Source of the DNA: Xiphydria camelus
Taxonomy: Eukaryota > Arthropoda > Insecta > Hymenoptera > Xiphydriidae
Direction: 5' to 3'
DNA length: 64,000 bases
Assembly (NCBI GenBank): GCA_963678675.1
Contig: OY783193.1
Location: forward strand, 20,320,977 to 20,384,976
Position numbers and translations under genes: made by a program. Below, piece by piece: positions 45,598 to 55,743 of the stretch (positions are counted from its first letter, which is position 1; the number at the start of each line of letters is the position of its first letter). Under the pieces are notes generated by a model, which saw only the letters and a list, made by a program, of their open reading frames with translations, had not been told where the DNA came from and did not search any database.

Positions 45598-46016
45598 CCC
45601 TTTCATTTCGAGCGACGGATATATCCGGCATCCATATGATGTGTATACAAGTACTAGGTATCTGTAGTCAATAATAAATTCTTCGTTATCGGCAAAACAC
45701 TTTTTGTTGATTTTATTAACATATTAGATTAAACGTTTAATCGTAAAATCTTGTAAAAATATGTAAATACCTAAAAATATGTCAACTGTAATTGGTCTAA
45801 TGTTTTTAAAATAACTAATATAATTTTGTATAAGCCTCTTCATATTAAAAATGTGGACTATACATGTTATATTAGAGCAACGATTGTTTCTAGCACAGTT
45901 GATATTTAAGACTTAGAAAACGTATATACAAAAACCACGCGCACTGTGCATATTTCTGGCGCGTGCTTCCGTTCAGTGACGGCACTTCGGCGGACTGGAC
46001 TGCCGAAGCGAAAGGG
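45598..46016. mobile_element. 419-bp piggyBac-type MITE with TTAA duplications
   Basis: The ends CCCTTTCATTTCG and (inverted) CCCTTTCGCTTCG are flanked by TTAA at 45594-45597 and 46017-46020. No coding capacity. Confidence 0.85.
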
Positions 46017-46942
46017 TTAAACGCTTGTTTCTCGAAACCAAGTTTTAAAAGTCCGTGGACATTGTCATTTAAAAACTACTGCACCGATTCTTTTCAAATT
46101 GCGTACACACTTCCTACATATAAAATACCAGACCCCTACGTTTTTCTTTTTTTTTCGTTACATTAAGGGGGTTTTACAGCAACAAAATGACGGATTTTTT
46201 CGTGAAAAATCGCAATTTTTACTTCAAACAACCACCAAAAATTTAAAAATGGAAAAAGAAAAATTAAAGAAAAACGTTGGGGTCTAGAAAAACATCTGTT
46301 TTAACTAAATTGCTTGGATTTTTTGATTTGAGATAATTCTACGCTGAAATATAGTGTCCACCGCAAATCATCTTTTCTAAAAGGCGTCCTCGAAAATGCT
46401 TCGTCACCGGCTTATTTCTCAATATTTTTCTACAAAAAAATTACAAAATGTTGTTCGAATGATGCTTTATAATATGCGAAACATTAAAATATATCTACTT
46501 CAACAATAGCTCTAAAATAAATCCGTAAAAATAGAAGTTTTTTCCACCCGTTAGACCCCCCCCCCCCCCCCTTAAGGATATATTATTATAATTGTTAGAA
46601 TGTTGCTTTCATTGAAACAGAAATAGAGTAATAGCTAATGAATATTTGCTTGGCCCAAAGAAATATTTCATTGCCCATAGTCAAATATTATACGTATATT
46701 AATTATAAATAAACTGTTTTGTCAGTGTAGAAATTTGACCCCTCGTCTCGATTATTTTCTATGGCAACGAGGAGCTAACTTTCTGTGCCAATTTTCGCAA
46801 GGCAATAAAATTACATATAGATAAATGAAATAATACGATCCAAAGTAGTCATCTTTTAATAAAGCAATCGAGTACGAATAGAAGAACATCTGACAATGAG
46901 TGGGCATAATCCTTAGAGGCACCAATAAAATAATTTATTAAT
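46017..46942. repeat. AT-rich sequence with a 16-base C run
   Basis: 46556-46571 is a C homopolymer. The rest is unassigned. The plus-strand frame at 45963-46287 is chance. Confidence 0.4.
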
Positions 46943-47140
46943 GGCTAATAAATGTATTTTAAAACACGACAAAATAAATGACGATAATTATTATAATGTT
47001 TATTTCATTCAAACAGTAGCGCCAAAATACTTGCTTAATAAATGCGTTTTAAAACACGACAAAATAAACGTTTCGTTGGAGCGAGAAAATATACGATAAT
47101 TATTATAATGTTTATTTCATTCAAACAGTAGCGCCAAAAT
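46943..47140. repeat. Two tandem units of about 100 bp
   Basis: TAATAAATGxxTTTTAAAAC, ACGATAATTATTATAATGTT and CATTCAAACAGTAGCGCCAA occur twice. The second unit has an extra GTTTCGTTGGAGCGAGAAAA. Confidence 0.75.
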
Positions 47141-48406
47141 GCTAATTAAGTCAAATACATATCGTAACATTATATAATAGTTAATGAATATTTTCTTAAT
47201 TCAATGAAATATTTATTTTAACATATTCGCACATGTATTTATTAACTACAAATAAATTGTTTTCTAAGTGTACATATATTTGATTCAATCCCAAGAAAAG
47301 TTCAATTAAACCTTCCATTTCCGGAAAAAAACGACATTGACGCACTAGCTGCCTTCTCTTCCTCCCCTCTCTCAATACCTACACGCTACTTTCTTCCTTT
47401 TTCTGTATACGCTTTGATACCTCGTGTATAGGTATTGCATTTCCCGATCGCATCGAACGAGATGACGGGAGGACGAATCTCTCTCTAAGGAGTGGGGAAC
47501 CAGAACTTCGACCCAATTCGCGAGTCACTCAAAGAGGCGAAACAGAATGGCAAGTTTCCCGGCAAAATATTAGCGCGGTGCATTGTGTCGCCGAATTTAA
47601 AGAAGGGCGGGTGACGGTGCTACCCCAAGGACAATTAGAGGTTAGGTTATTCGAAGTAAGTCGGGCGAGTTCGAAACTTCTCGCTTAACCTTTATCGGAA
47701 GTTTTGGGACTTCCAGCGGTCGGCGCAGCGGCCGTAGTTTGAAACTCTGACCGCGGATCTTTTACAATGGCCAAGGATTTCAGCTCTCTTGCCGCGAGGA
47801 ACAATTTAACGCTTCTGATCTTGGAGTTGAGAATATATTTCGCATGTGAGGAAGAAAATATCCGGGGAATAGGTACGTACAGAAGAATTGCCGAATTTGG
47901 ACCAGCGCCTAGGTTGCACCACTCTTGTATTCCTGAGTCGAAATTTTACCCCTATTTTGATGGCCAGAGCCTCTCCATTGAGTAGAAGCTAAGGCATCCA
48001 AAGTAGGTTCTCGCTATTATTTTGCTTCTAATTTGAAGCTAAAAATCGGAGAAATTTCCGCATTTTCCACTTTCAGCTTCAAAGTATGGGCAAAATTTGA
48101 ACATCTCGTTTGAATGCCATAACCCCTACCAGCCAATTCCTGCATATTATTGTTATTATTATTATTTTGAGAATAAAAATTAGATTAATTGATATATTGA
48201 TTTTTATGAATTAATTAATAATAACATTAAATTAATTAATAGCAATATTAATAAATTAATAGCAACTGTCAAATTGAACTGTCAAAATATTTATGTGGCC
48301 ACTGGAGATATCATAGTTACAATAGTATTACGATTAACGATATTATTCGTATAACTTTTTATCGTGAGCGGTCACACATCCAACTACTATCCGCACTTTT
48401 TGCTGC
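47141..48406. other. Low-repeat stretch, possibly single-copy host DNA
   Basis: Unlike the rest of the window, 47320-47770 shows no repeat shared with other positions and has higher GC. A 72-codon plus-strand frame starts at 47767 (MAKDFSSLAARN), right after a GC-rich stretch, but has no known domain. 48130-48300 is ATTATT/TTAATT microsatellite-like. I call no gene. Confidence 0.4.
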
Positions 48407-48654
48407 TTACCCCGATAGCCAAGCGTGACTTTCACCCAAAAGTCATGCGGTGGCGTCACTGAGTGACGTTATTCTGATGCCACAGTGAGGATCCGGAGTG
48501 CGAGTTTTTGCCAGAACGGAATACTTGATCCTGATTGGTCTATTCGCTGACGCCGTATGGAACTTTTATTCGCGTCGGACACCGCTGTATGGTGGCGTTT
48601 CGTTCTTCCTAAGATGGCCGTCGTTGCGGACCGAATGTCAAGATAACCATGTAA

Positions 48655-49275
48655 TGTAAACAAAGTATTTGTAAATACCTAGTAGTAGTTTTAAGAGTGC
48701 AAGTGCAATAAACCCAATTCATAAGTGATGAATATCGATATCGAAGATATCTTGTCAGTTCTAGGAGAGTCAAAAATGCCGCTAGTGGAAGGAGAAGCGG
48801 TATTGAAAAAGCAGTTTGTATTTTCCTGCTGAATCAAAAAGAGAAACCAAAATACAGTGAAAATCGTCGCTTCTTGCGTACAATCGTCACATGTAACAAG
48901 TACTCCTCACGAAGTTGAAGTGAACATCTTACTAGTAAACAACAATAAAGAAGTAACGTGCAGGTGCAGCTGGGCCAGAGGAAGACGCAAACATGTTTTT
49001 GCAACGCTTCTGTACATAAATCAGTACGGCAAATAGTACCATGTGACGATTGTACGCAAGAAGCGATGATTTTCACTGCATTTTGGTTTCTCTTTTTGAT
49101 TCCGCAGGAAAATACAAACCTGCTTTTTCAATACCGCTTCTCCTTCCACTAGCGGAATTTTTGACTCCTAGAATTGATAAGATATCTTCGATACCGATAT
49201 TCATCACTTATGAATTGGATTTATTGCACTTGTACTTTTAAAACTACTTTCATTTACAAATTCTTTGTTTATGTT
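48655..49275. mobile_element. 620-bp foldback enclosing a SWIM-like segment
   Basis: The arms pair TAAACAAAGTATTTGTAAAT, AATTCATAAGTGATGAATAT, GCCGCTAGTGGAAGGAGAAG and CGCTTCTTGCGTACAATCGT with their complements. They meet around TCACATGTAAC / CCATGTGACG. The single-copy loop of about 130 bases carries the SWIM-like frame. The left arm itself is readable (MNIDIEDILSVLGESKMPLV, near 48729). Confidence 0.8.
48908..49018 (+). pseudogene. SWIM zinc-finger-like fragment
   Basis: The plus-strand frame reads NNNKEVTCRCSWARGRRKHV then FATLLYINQYG. SWIM fingers have the pattern CxC...CxH and bind nucleic acid or protein. Here CRC and the KHV histidine are present, but the Cys before the His is Arg, so the finger is damaged. 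Similar segments occur in insect transposon-associated proteins. It lies in the loop of the foldback, so it may be gene sequence retained between arms. The left-arm frame could be its N-terminal part, interrupted by a TGA at about 48831. Confidence 0.45.
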
Positions 49276-50329
49276 ACGTGGTTATGTTGACATTTATTTT
49301 GAAAAAGAAAAATATCAAATTATTTTATTAAATTTAATGAGAACCTTCGAGAGCAGTCACTAGGTTCGTTCCAACTAACACGAGCACTGGTTCTTAAATC
49401 GACGGAGTGTGCGCAGTCTGACCCAGCTGTTCCAACAAACACAGAACTAGTTCTGGAACGATTCCAAAGAGCGTTCCAACTGCGAACTGTAACAGAACTG
49501 GTTCTCGAACGGTAATTTCAGTCCCTAGTTCTGAGTTGGAACGATTTTCTAGCACATGCGTAGTAAGACGCGAGACGCACTCTATTTGAATCGGTGAGTC
49601 CAAGAACAGTACAAATGCATAAAGATAGTTTCGAGAAAAAATGAAAAAACATAATAACTTCACAATGAGTTAATGGCCATCATTTCAAGCTCTTGAAAAC
49701 TGTAATGAGGGATGCTAAATACGTGGATTTTCTTATGACTGATAGGAATCGGTTCTTGACAATATATGGAGCTTAGAATTTTAAACATTTTGGCTACCTA
49801 TCTTAACTCAAAACGCCATTTTGTGGACTTATACTGTTCTTGGATTCACCGATTCTTTTCTATTCGGAGGCATTGAAGGATATTTTAAAATATGCTAAAC
49901 TTGCTCTAACAAATATCGTTTACTGGCAAAGGTTTAAGTACTAGTACGGAGAAAAAATTGAAATGTTAATTCCGATGATAACGTTAAAAAGGGTCAAAGG
50001 AAATTTTTAGAAATTGCGGGAAAAACATGATGGATAACAGAAAACATTTTTTTATTTGGTAATATAATATGTACATGATTCTATTATGCGTATATTATCC
50101 TATTCTTTATATAAAATACTGTACGACTTAAGCTATTATATCATAGTATTTTCATTCGCAATTTTTTTCAACTGCTGTTACATATAATGAATCTGAATAA
50201 AAGGAGATAATTTCCTTGAGAAATCAAGTTAACAAGCTGGTAAAATTAAATAGTATCATATAGAGAATACATCGTTGGGAATTATTAAAATTCTTCATTG
50301 TATGGAATGATTTTGTCCTGGCGTAAATT
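49276..50329. other. Unassigned, includes a GTTCCAAC-rich block
   Basis: 49357-49545 has repeated GTTCCAAC and GTTCTGGAAC phrases in both orientations and may be a degraded MITE. The rest to 50329 is AT-rich with no gene seen. Confidence 0.35.
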
Positions 50330-50960
50330 TTATACTTCATGTTCAGGCATTCGTCCTTCATTTTGAAGTGTTCGTTAAATCTGAAAGAAGCGTACGTATT
50401 ATCAAAACGATTATCATCAAATGAAATATGAATATTATAAAATGAAAATATCCTGATTATACAATCTGATAATAATTAAATAAACTTACTCCAGAAAATC
50501 GAAGTCGATATTTGAATGTTCACTCTGTATAAGCGCCCAGCAATCCCGGAAGAAATGAGATAAAGGAGGAAACTTAAACCTTGGTATAAAGTTTAGTAAC
50601 AGTATCTTCGGATACATCTGTGGCTTCATTGTACGTACGAAGATATATTCTAAGCCAAGCCCTTTGCAATGTTTCCTCCGGATATAGAGAAAAGTCAGGA
50701 TTATCTATACCTGAAAAAAGAAATAAGAGATTTTGTATTACTTCTATGCTATAAAAATGATGAGTTTGTGGTAAATGGATAATTTGATTACCAGCAAATT
50801 CAATAAAATGATTGGATATATCAAAAGCCTCAGTTAAAAGCAGTGTACTCATAGTCAATGAAAGTAACGCTATTTTCTTTTTCATTGTACAATACATTTC
50901 CTAGTAGAAGATCATTGTGAGCGTATACTATAGGACTATCAAGTTCTGAAAGAGTTTCCT
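50330..50960 (-). pseudogene. eas: Ethanolamine kinase pseudogene with retained introns
   Basis: Homologue of ethanolamine kinase (easily shocked / ETNK), the cytosolic enzyme that starts the CDP-ethanolamine route to phosphatidylethanolamine. On the minus strand: SPIVYAHNDLLLGNVLYNEK holds the Brenner-type catalytic HND, and VTFIDYEYTAFN holds the metal-binding IDYEY. Then AFDISNHFIEFAG, a GT-AG intron (about 50795-50711), DNPDFSLYPEETLQRAWLRI, and after a shift HFFRDCWALIQSEHSNIDFD, a donor at about 50489, and RFNEHFKMKDECLNMK near 50380. Lesions: a 2-base loss just after TAFN (about 50848) and a 1-base shift near 50573. The 5' portion is missing beyond the MITE at 50961. Retained introns argue for DNA-level capture, not retrocopying. 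Confidence 0.87.
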
Positions 50961-51049
50961 TTACACGTTCACTGCGGATCATGCGGCTCCCGCGTGAGGG
51001 TGTATGTATTTTAAAGCAGGAGCTGCGCGGTCCGCAGCGAATGTGTTAA
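50961..51049. mobile_element. 89-bp hairpin MITE at the edge of the eas pseudogene
   Basis: Starts TTACACGTTCACTGCGGATC and ends, inverted, TTAACACATTCGCTGCGGAC. The arms continue through ATGCGGCTCCCGC / GCAGGAGCTGCGC. It interrupts or bounds the eas reading frame on its 5' side. Confidence 0.7.
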
Positions 51050-51307
51050 GCATTGATGTTCCTTTTGAAGCACCACATAAGGTCGGATTAGCCATTTGAA
51101 TCCTGAAACAGAAGAGTATTGGAATACTTTACACAATTAAAATTAGATATCAAGCATACTCCGATAGTTCACTTCGCGTCTTTTGCAGTATCCCTGAATC
51201 CCTTTGGCATGATCTAAACACATGATGATAAACACAACCCAGATCCAGAAAATGTATAATACAGGTGGACACGAGAATGCGACCCCTTCAATCATTTACG
51301 CCAATAA

Positions 51308-51385
51308 ACTGAAAATGTAAAACACGAGTCAAGAATGTTTACAGTTGCATTCCGGGACGTTTGTAGGTTAGAGCAGCGCGAAGGG
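51308..51385 (-). repeat. Fragment of the Harbinger family of 34951-37381
   Basis: AAAATGTAAAACACGAGTC, GAATGTTTACAG and GGACGTTTGTAGGTTAGAGC are the reverse complement of 35150-35220 in the Harbinger element. Neither terminal repeat is present. Confidence 0.7.
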
Positions 51386-51591
51386 GATTATCCGTAACTT
51401 CTAAATGGTGTCTATTTGAAAAATAGCAATTGAAAGAAAGACTTACGTTTCAACAATTAGTTGAACTCACACATCCGCTTAGGATTACCCGTGATTTTCC
51501 GCAAAATGTATACAAAAGGTGGAGAAGCCTCCCTGTCTGTCATGTCCGGTTTCTATATTATGACCGGAGTGGAGCAATATCGCGCTCGAAG

Positions 51592-51690
51592 AGTCGATGG
51601 CTCAATTGGTAGAATGTAAGCATTTTCCCAGTTTCGAAGCATCTCGTATCTTGAAGATCGCAGGTTCAAATCCCGGTAGGGTGTGAAAAA
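51592..51690 (+). repeat. tRNA-derived SINE-like unit or tRNA pseudogene
   Basis: TGGCTCAATTGG (51598-51609) matches a polymerase III A box, and GGTTCAAATCC (51663-51673) matches a B box. The spacing of about 53 bases is longer than in an intron-less tRNA. CCCGG...GTGTG and an A9 run follow. I cannot fold a complete cloverleaf with an anticodon arm, so a functional tRNA is unlikely. Confidence 0.45.
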
Positions 51691-51762
51691 AAAAGCGACA
51701 CTCTCTACTAGGTGGCGGCACTGCACGGGCACACAGTGAAAAACCTCGGTAAAGTTACTGCA

Positions 51763-51865
51763 TGCAAAATCCTACTTTTTATCCTTTTGCAAAATCCTAC
51801 TTTACCCTTTTGCAAAATCCTACTTTATTCTTTTGCAAAATCCTACTTTATCCACTTTGTACACT
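51763..51865 (+). repeat. Tandem repeat, about 25-bp unit, four copies
   Basis: The unit TTTTGCAAAATCCTACTTTA recurs at about 51767, 51789, 51812 and 51836. It sits just inside the right end of the TIR element. Confidence 0.85.
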
Positions 51866-51984
51866 GCGTGATGCCACAGTAGTACCCCAGTGGGCACGCA
51901 CCAAGACATCACTGTGATGTTTCTCAAAGTCACCGCGTGGTCCCACAGTGCCACCACTGTGAAGCCACCTGGCTATCGGGGTAA

Positions 51985-53280
51985 CTTCTTTGATCGGTCG
52001 GTATCCTCGAGTCCTCATATGCTGCAAGCTCTGTAGTTAACAGTATTATTACTATTGGTGTTCATAATATGAAGTTTGAGATGTACAAATGTATGTGGCT
52101 TTTCCAGTCAATAAGAAAGAGCTCGAATAGATAACATTTTATAATTGTATTATTCTTTTCTCAACATTTTTCTAAATTTATGATTATATATTTTGATAAA
52201 TATTCTTGCATATAGACGTAAATTGATATTAATAAATAAATAATTATACGAATGTTTATTCACCCTACATTAATTGATTACCTTCGATTTACTATAATAA
52301 TCTGTGCTTTTTAATAAACAATATAGTTTATAACTTGCTCACCATACTCTGGAGACACAAAATCAAATAATTTATTGATTTAATAATTGAACAAATTACA
52401 ATTTTTGTCCATTTATTCACAAATAAATGTTCAAGTCCCTATATGCAGGAGACCGAAATTCTTCTAACAAGGGAAGTTAGGGAACCCGAACATGCAAAAA
52501 ATTTCGCCATTCCGTGTGCAAGTAGAGTAGTTCAAGCGTAATACAAAAATACATTTCATTGTTGCGGTATTACGGTTTTAAGGAGTGAAATCATCCCATG
52601 AAAGAAATGCAGATTTTTCTTCTTCACGGAATAACTCCCGAACGGCGAAAGATAAGGGGAAAAAGTTGAAATAAAAGTTTTATGGTTTTTCTCGATCTAT
52701 AAAACTGGTGGGAACAAATTCTGGACAAAATTTTTTTTTAAGTTACCCCCACCACCGACCAATAAAAATGGGTTTTTGGATTTCTTAAGTCTACGTAAAA
52801 ATCCCTCTTAATAACCTCTTTCCATACATCCGCAGTCTATTATGTATCCTTTTTTTTTAATTTAGAAAATCTCGAATTTTAAGGCCGTTTTGACTTAAAC
52901 AGTGAAATATGGTCTTATGAAACGATATCTACATTTTTATTTATATACATTTCATATAGTTTTTAATTATTTTAGCAAAACACGAACTTACAATTACATG
53001 AAAAATGAAACTTATTGAAATGAATTAATGACATGTATTTTTGAAACAACACAAATAAGATATCGTATGAACCTCAATGATAACGTTGAATGACGCAGGA
53101 TCTATGTCGTCATTGAAGCCGATAACGTTTTGCATAATGGGAATGTGTTTGACTCGTGACTATTATCACTGCATGCTGGTGAGATATCCCTTCATCATTC
53201 GTTAAAAATCTTATGTAAGTACGTTTTATGATTATTATATTTATATTATACATACATATTTGCATATCTACATATTGTAG
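51985..53280. other. No recognisable gene, 1.3 kb
   Basis: AT-rich. It contains poly-T and poly-A runs and phrases seen in dispersed insect repeats (CACGGAATAACTCCCGAACG). No supported coding region. Confidence 0.35.
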
Positions 53281-53365
53281 ACTAGCGGAGGACAGGAAAA
53301 GATGGAGAATGGTATCAAACCAGTCTTAGGACTGATAACTTTATGATGATGATGATACATATTTG
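53281..53365 (+). repeat. Possible LINE 3' tail with (ATG)n
   Basis: ACTAGCGGAGGACAGGAAAA, GATGGAGAATGGTATCAAAC can be read as a DRKRWRMVSN-type end of a retrotransposon protein, followed by a short GATGATGATGAT tail. Only 85 bp, so tentative. Confidence 0.35.
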
Positions 53366-55147
53366 TGACTGGAAGATGTAGCTTATCCGCAGTTACATTA
53401 ATCAAATTATGACATATAAATGAACGAATTCGTTCATTCATTCATTCAATGAATCCTGATAAACAAAATATTTGTATCTATTGTACATATTTTATTAATG
53501 GATTATACGTTAAAACAGTTGTAATGGTTGAAAACGGCAAATACACTAAAATTACGGATTATAATTTGTACAGTAGTGACATTGTTCATAGAGATGTTCA
53601 AAACAGAAATACTCGGCATATCATGCACAGCGTATGAAAGCAACTTCTCCACAAATCTAACCATAATACTCAATACTACATCTGGATATATGCTTTACAC
53701 TCCTAAAGTAACAAAAATCTACAGGGTTTTGAAATTCACCGGGATGCGTTTCTAGATATCCGCTTTTGACCCAAGCATATCGGAAAAGATTTTTAAACCT
53801 AGGCGACGAAAGCTGGTTGTGTGTTAATGATTGCAATTTAATTATTTCATTGCGCGAGTGCAAACTAATATCGTTCTCTTGAAGAAGTACATTATCAGAA
53901 AATGTTCGAACGAAATTCTTCCAAATCCGGAATCCAAATACATCTAAAGGTTGAATGATGCTAGTCGTTTTTTTTCGGAATCATTGAAAACTGTACTTCT
54001 TTGTCTTGTGGGATCAACGTCTCTAGCTTACTCAAAGAATGTCCCGTCCATTAGTCGAGTAGTAGCATGCTTTTGTGGCCAGTATTCAGTAAATACACCT
54101 GGATGGACCAAGTTTTAAAATGTTCATACGTAAGTTTACCTGATTTTGAGCTTGAATGTGTAAATGTTAGCTTTACGAAATAGAGATTCTTCCACCCTTG
54201 GGCCAAATGTTCCTCTAGACTCCTTCAAAACTATGTACAGTGGTGAAACAAGACGTCCACTTGGCGAAATGATAGGCATTATAGTATAGCTGTGTGTCTT
54301 AGATGATACTGATTGGACCGTTGTTTCTACCGTTTTTACTCCTAATTTTGCCAATGTTCGCCCTGAATGTACTTCGAGGTTGAAGCCACTCTCGTCTGCG
54401 TTATATATTTCTTCAAATCCAATAGTTGGTATATTTAATTTTACGTTTGATACAAACGTCTTTGCAATATTTTGTAGGTTGTCAATATCTTGGAACGTAG
54501 ATTGCGTCCTGAATGTTGTTATTTTACGAGACACGATTCTGTGCACTCTTTTAAATTTCCAAATCCACCATTTACTTGCCTTGAATTCGGAAAGATCCAC
54601 CAAGTCCTTCGCCCTCAAAGCCCATAATCTTAAATCCATATCGCGAATAATAGATCTTCTGTCACAAGCTTCTTCAAATCTTTGCAGCACGTATTCCGTA
54701 ATAAATGTAATTTTATCTGCATTCGTTTTACCTTTTTGTACACTTTCTTCCCATCTAGCATGTCCTATAGCCAACCGCGCAGGTGAGCTGCGACCTGAAT
54801 TCTTGACTTCGGCAGTATTTATGGTACAATTAGAGTGGGCTTCAGAAGAGTGCGCTGCATAAGAACGAAAAGTGTCGACTGCTCTTCTAATAGCTGTCAT
54901 TTCAGGAGATCGAAGCGTTTCGTGTAACCTCAAAATCGTAAAGTTTTGAATTAGTAGTGAATAATTTGTAGAAGTGATGAGAAATAATCATAAATAATCT
55001 TCCGAATTGACAGCCATCGGGAAATCAGACGACGCTTTTCGCTTTACGCTGCGTTCTTACGAAAAGTGTGAAACGTCTGATCTCCCGATGGCTATCAATT
55101 CGGGAGATCGAAGTCCAAGCTCGAAATCGTGAATCTTTGAATAAATG

Positions 55148-55236
55148 GTAAGTAATGTTCAGAAGTGAGAGTTAATAATCATTCGGGTTTTTTCGATGTC
55201 CAACCGAACTACACGCCTCATGCCTATTTGTTTCAG
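55148..55236 (+). other. Intron-like module 1 (89 bp)
   Basis: ATG|GTAAGTAATGTTCAG at the donor, a pyrimidine-rich CCTATTTGTTTCAG at the acceptor. It is homologous throughout to module 2 (55525-55610), but the sequences outside the two modules are unrelated. Minus-strand relatives: 691-602, 4961-4876, 5223-5138, 18195-18105 and 56363-56278. A relative at about 56990-56903 has lost its GT donor. Confidence 0.65.
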
Positions 55237-55743
55237 AAATTATTTCCGCGCTAGCACCGCGCGCGTCTAGGAAGTAGTTCTACGAAGTAGCGTGAGCGAT
55301 ACCTAAGGTGCGAGGAGCAGGATCGAGAATGAATCGTCGGTTGGCGAGTATCAGTCGACGTATCGATCGAGAAAACAGTAATCAACGAACCTTTCTTCTC
55401 GCACAGATTTGGTTTACCTTCCTTCATTTTCTGATCCTATCGAGCCTCTGTTGGGTCAACGATCAAAACCAGAGGTGCCGATGCAAGCCAAAGTCTAATA
55501 AACCGCATCGCGTCCACAGCCATGGTAAGTAATTTTTAGAAGTGAGAGGAAATGATAATTCGGATTTTTTCGATGCCCAACCGAATTACACACCTCATAC
55601 CTAATTGCAGAGAGAAGCTAGTGCCGTTGGCAGCCGTGGAGGGAGAGGTTACCGTCAACATGGTCCCCAGGAAAGCGATGCCAGAGTGGTCGGACTCTGC
55701 CTCGGCGACCGAAGATGCAGTTAAAATCAAATCGAAGTCAAAG
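55237..55743 (+). other. Gene-like module in foldback arm: exon A, intron, exon B
   Basis: Exon A (55237-55524, 288 nt) is bounded by acceptor TTTCAG and donor ATG|GTAAGT. Exon B starts at 55611 after TTGCAG. Exon A contains an open frame from ATG 55329 with a basic start (MNRRLASISRRIDRENSNQR) and a hydrophobic stretch (FLLAQIWFTFLHFLILSSLC) that could be a signal or membrane segment. In that frame exon B stops after three codons. In another frame exon B reads MREASAVGSRGGRGYRQHG onward for about 38 codons, starting from the ATG that ends exon A. I do not recognise either product. A related short fused version occurs at 4593-4805. It may be a captured gene fragment or non-coding. Confidence 0.4.
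55525..55610 (+). other. Intron-like module 2 (86 bp)
   Basis: ATG|GTAAGTAATTTTTAG at the donor and CATACCTAATTGCAG at the acceptor, with the shared interior CATCGAAAAAA complement (TTTTTTCGATG) and CCAACCGAATTACAC. About 80 percent identical to module 1 by eye. Confidence 0.65.

Larger units (their letters stand above)
48407..51984. mobile_element. 3.58-kb TIR element carrying captured gene sequence
   Basis: The ends TTACCCCGATAGCCA and (inverted) TTACCCCGATAGCCA are exact for 15 bases, followed by CACTGTGG/GATGCCACAGTG-type motifs at both ends (48440-48490 and 51870-51960). Inside are a foldback with SWIM-like sequence, an ethanolamine kinase pseudogene with an intron, an 89-bp MITE, a Harbinger fragment, a tRNA-like SINE and a tandem repeat. 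No transposase is recognised. Confidence 0.6.

Noticed and set aside
47767..47985. Host gene starting MAKDFSSLAARN
   Set aside because: Only 72 codons, no family resemblance, no splice or promoter support.
54760..54933. N-terminal extension of the pogo-like protein (MRLHETLRSPEMTAIRRAV)
   Set aside because: It is a translation of the foldback arm; the same peptide appears at 18419-18600 and 57203-57380. The true N-terminus lies at 57492-57383.
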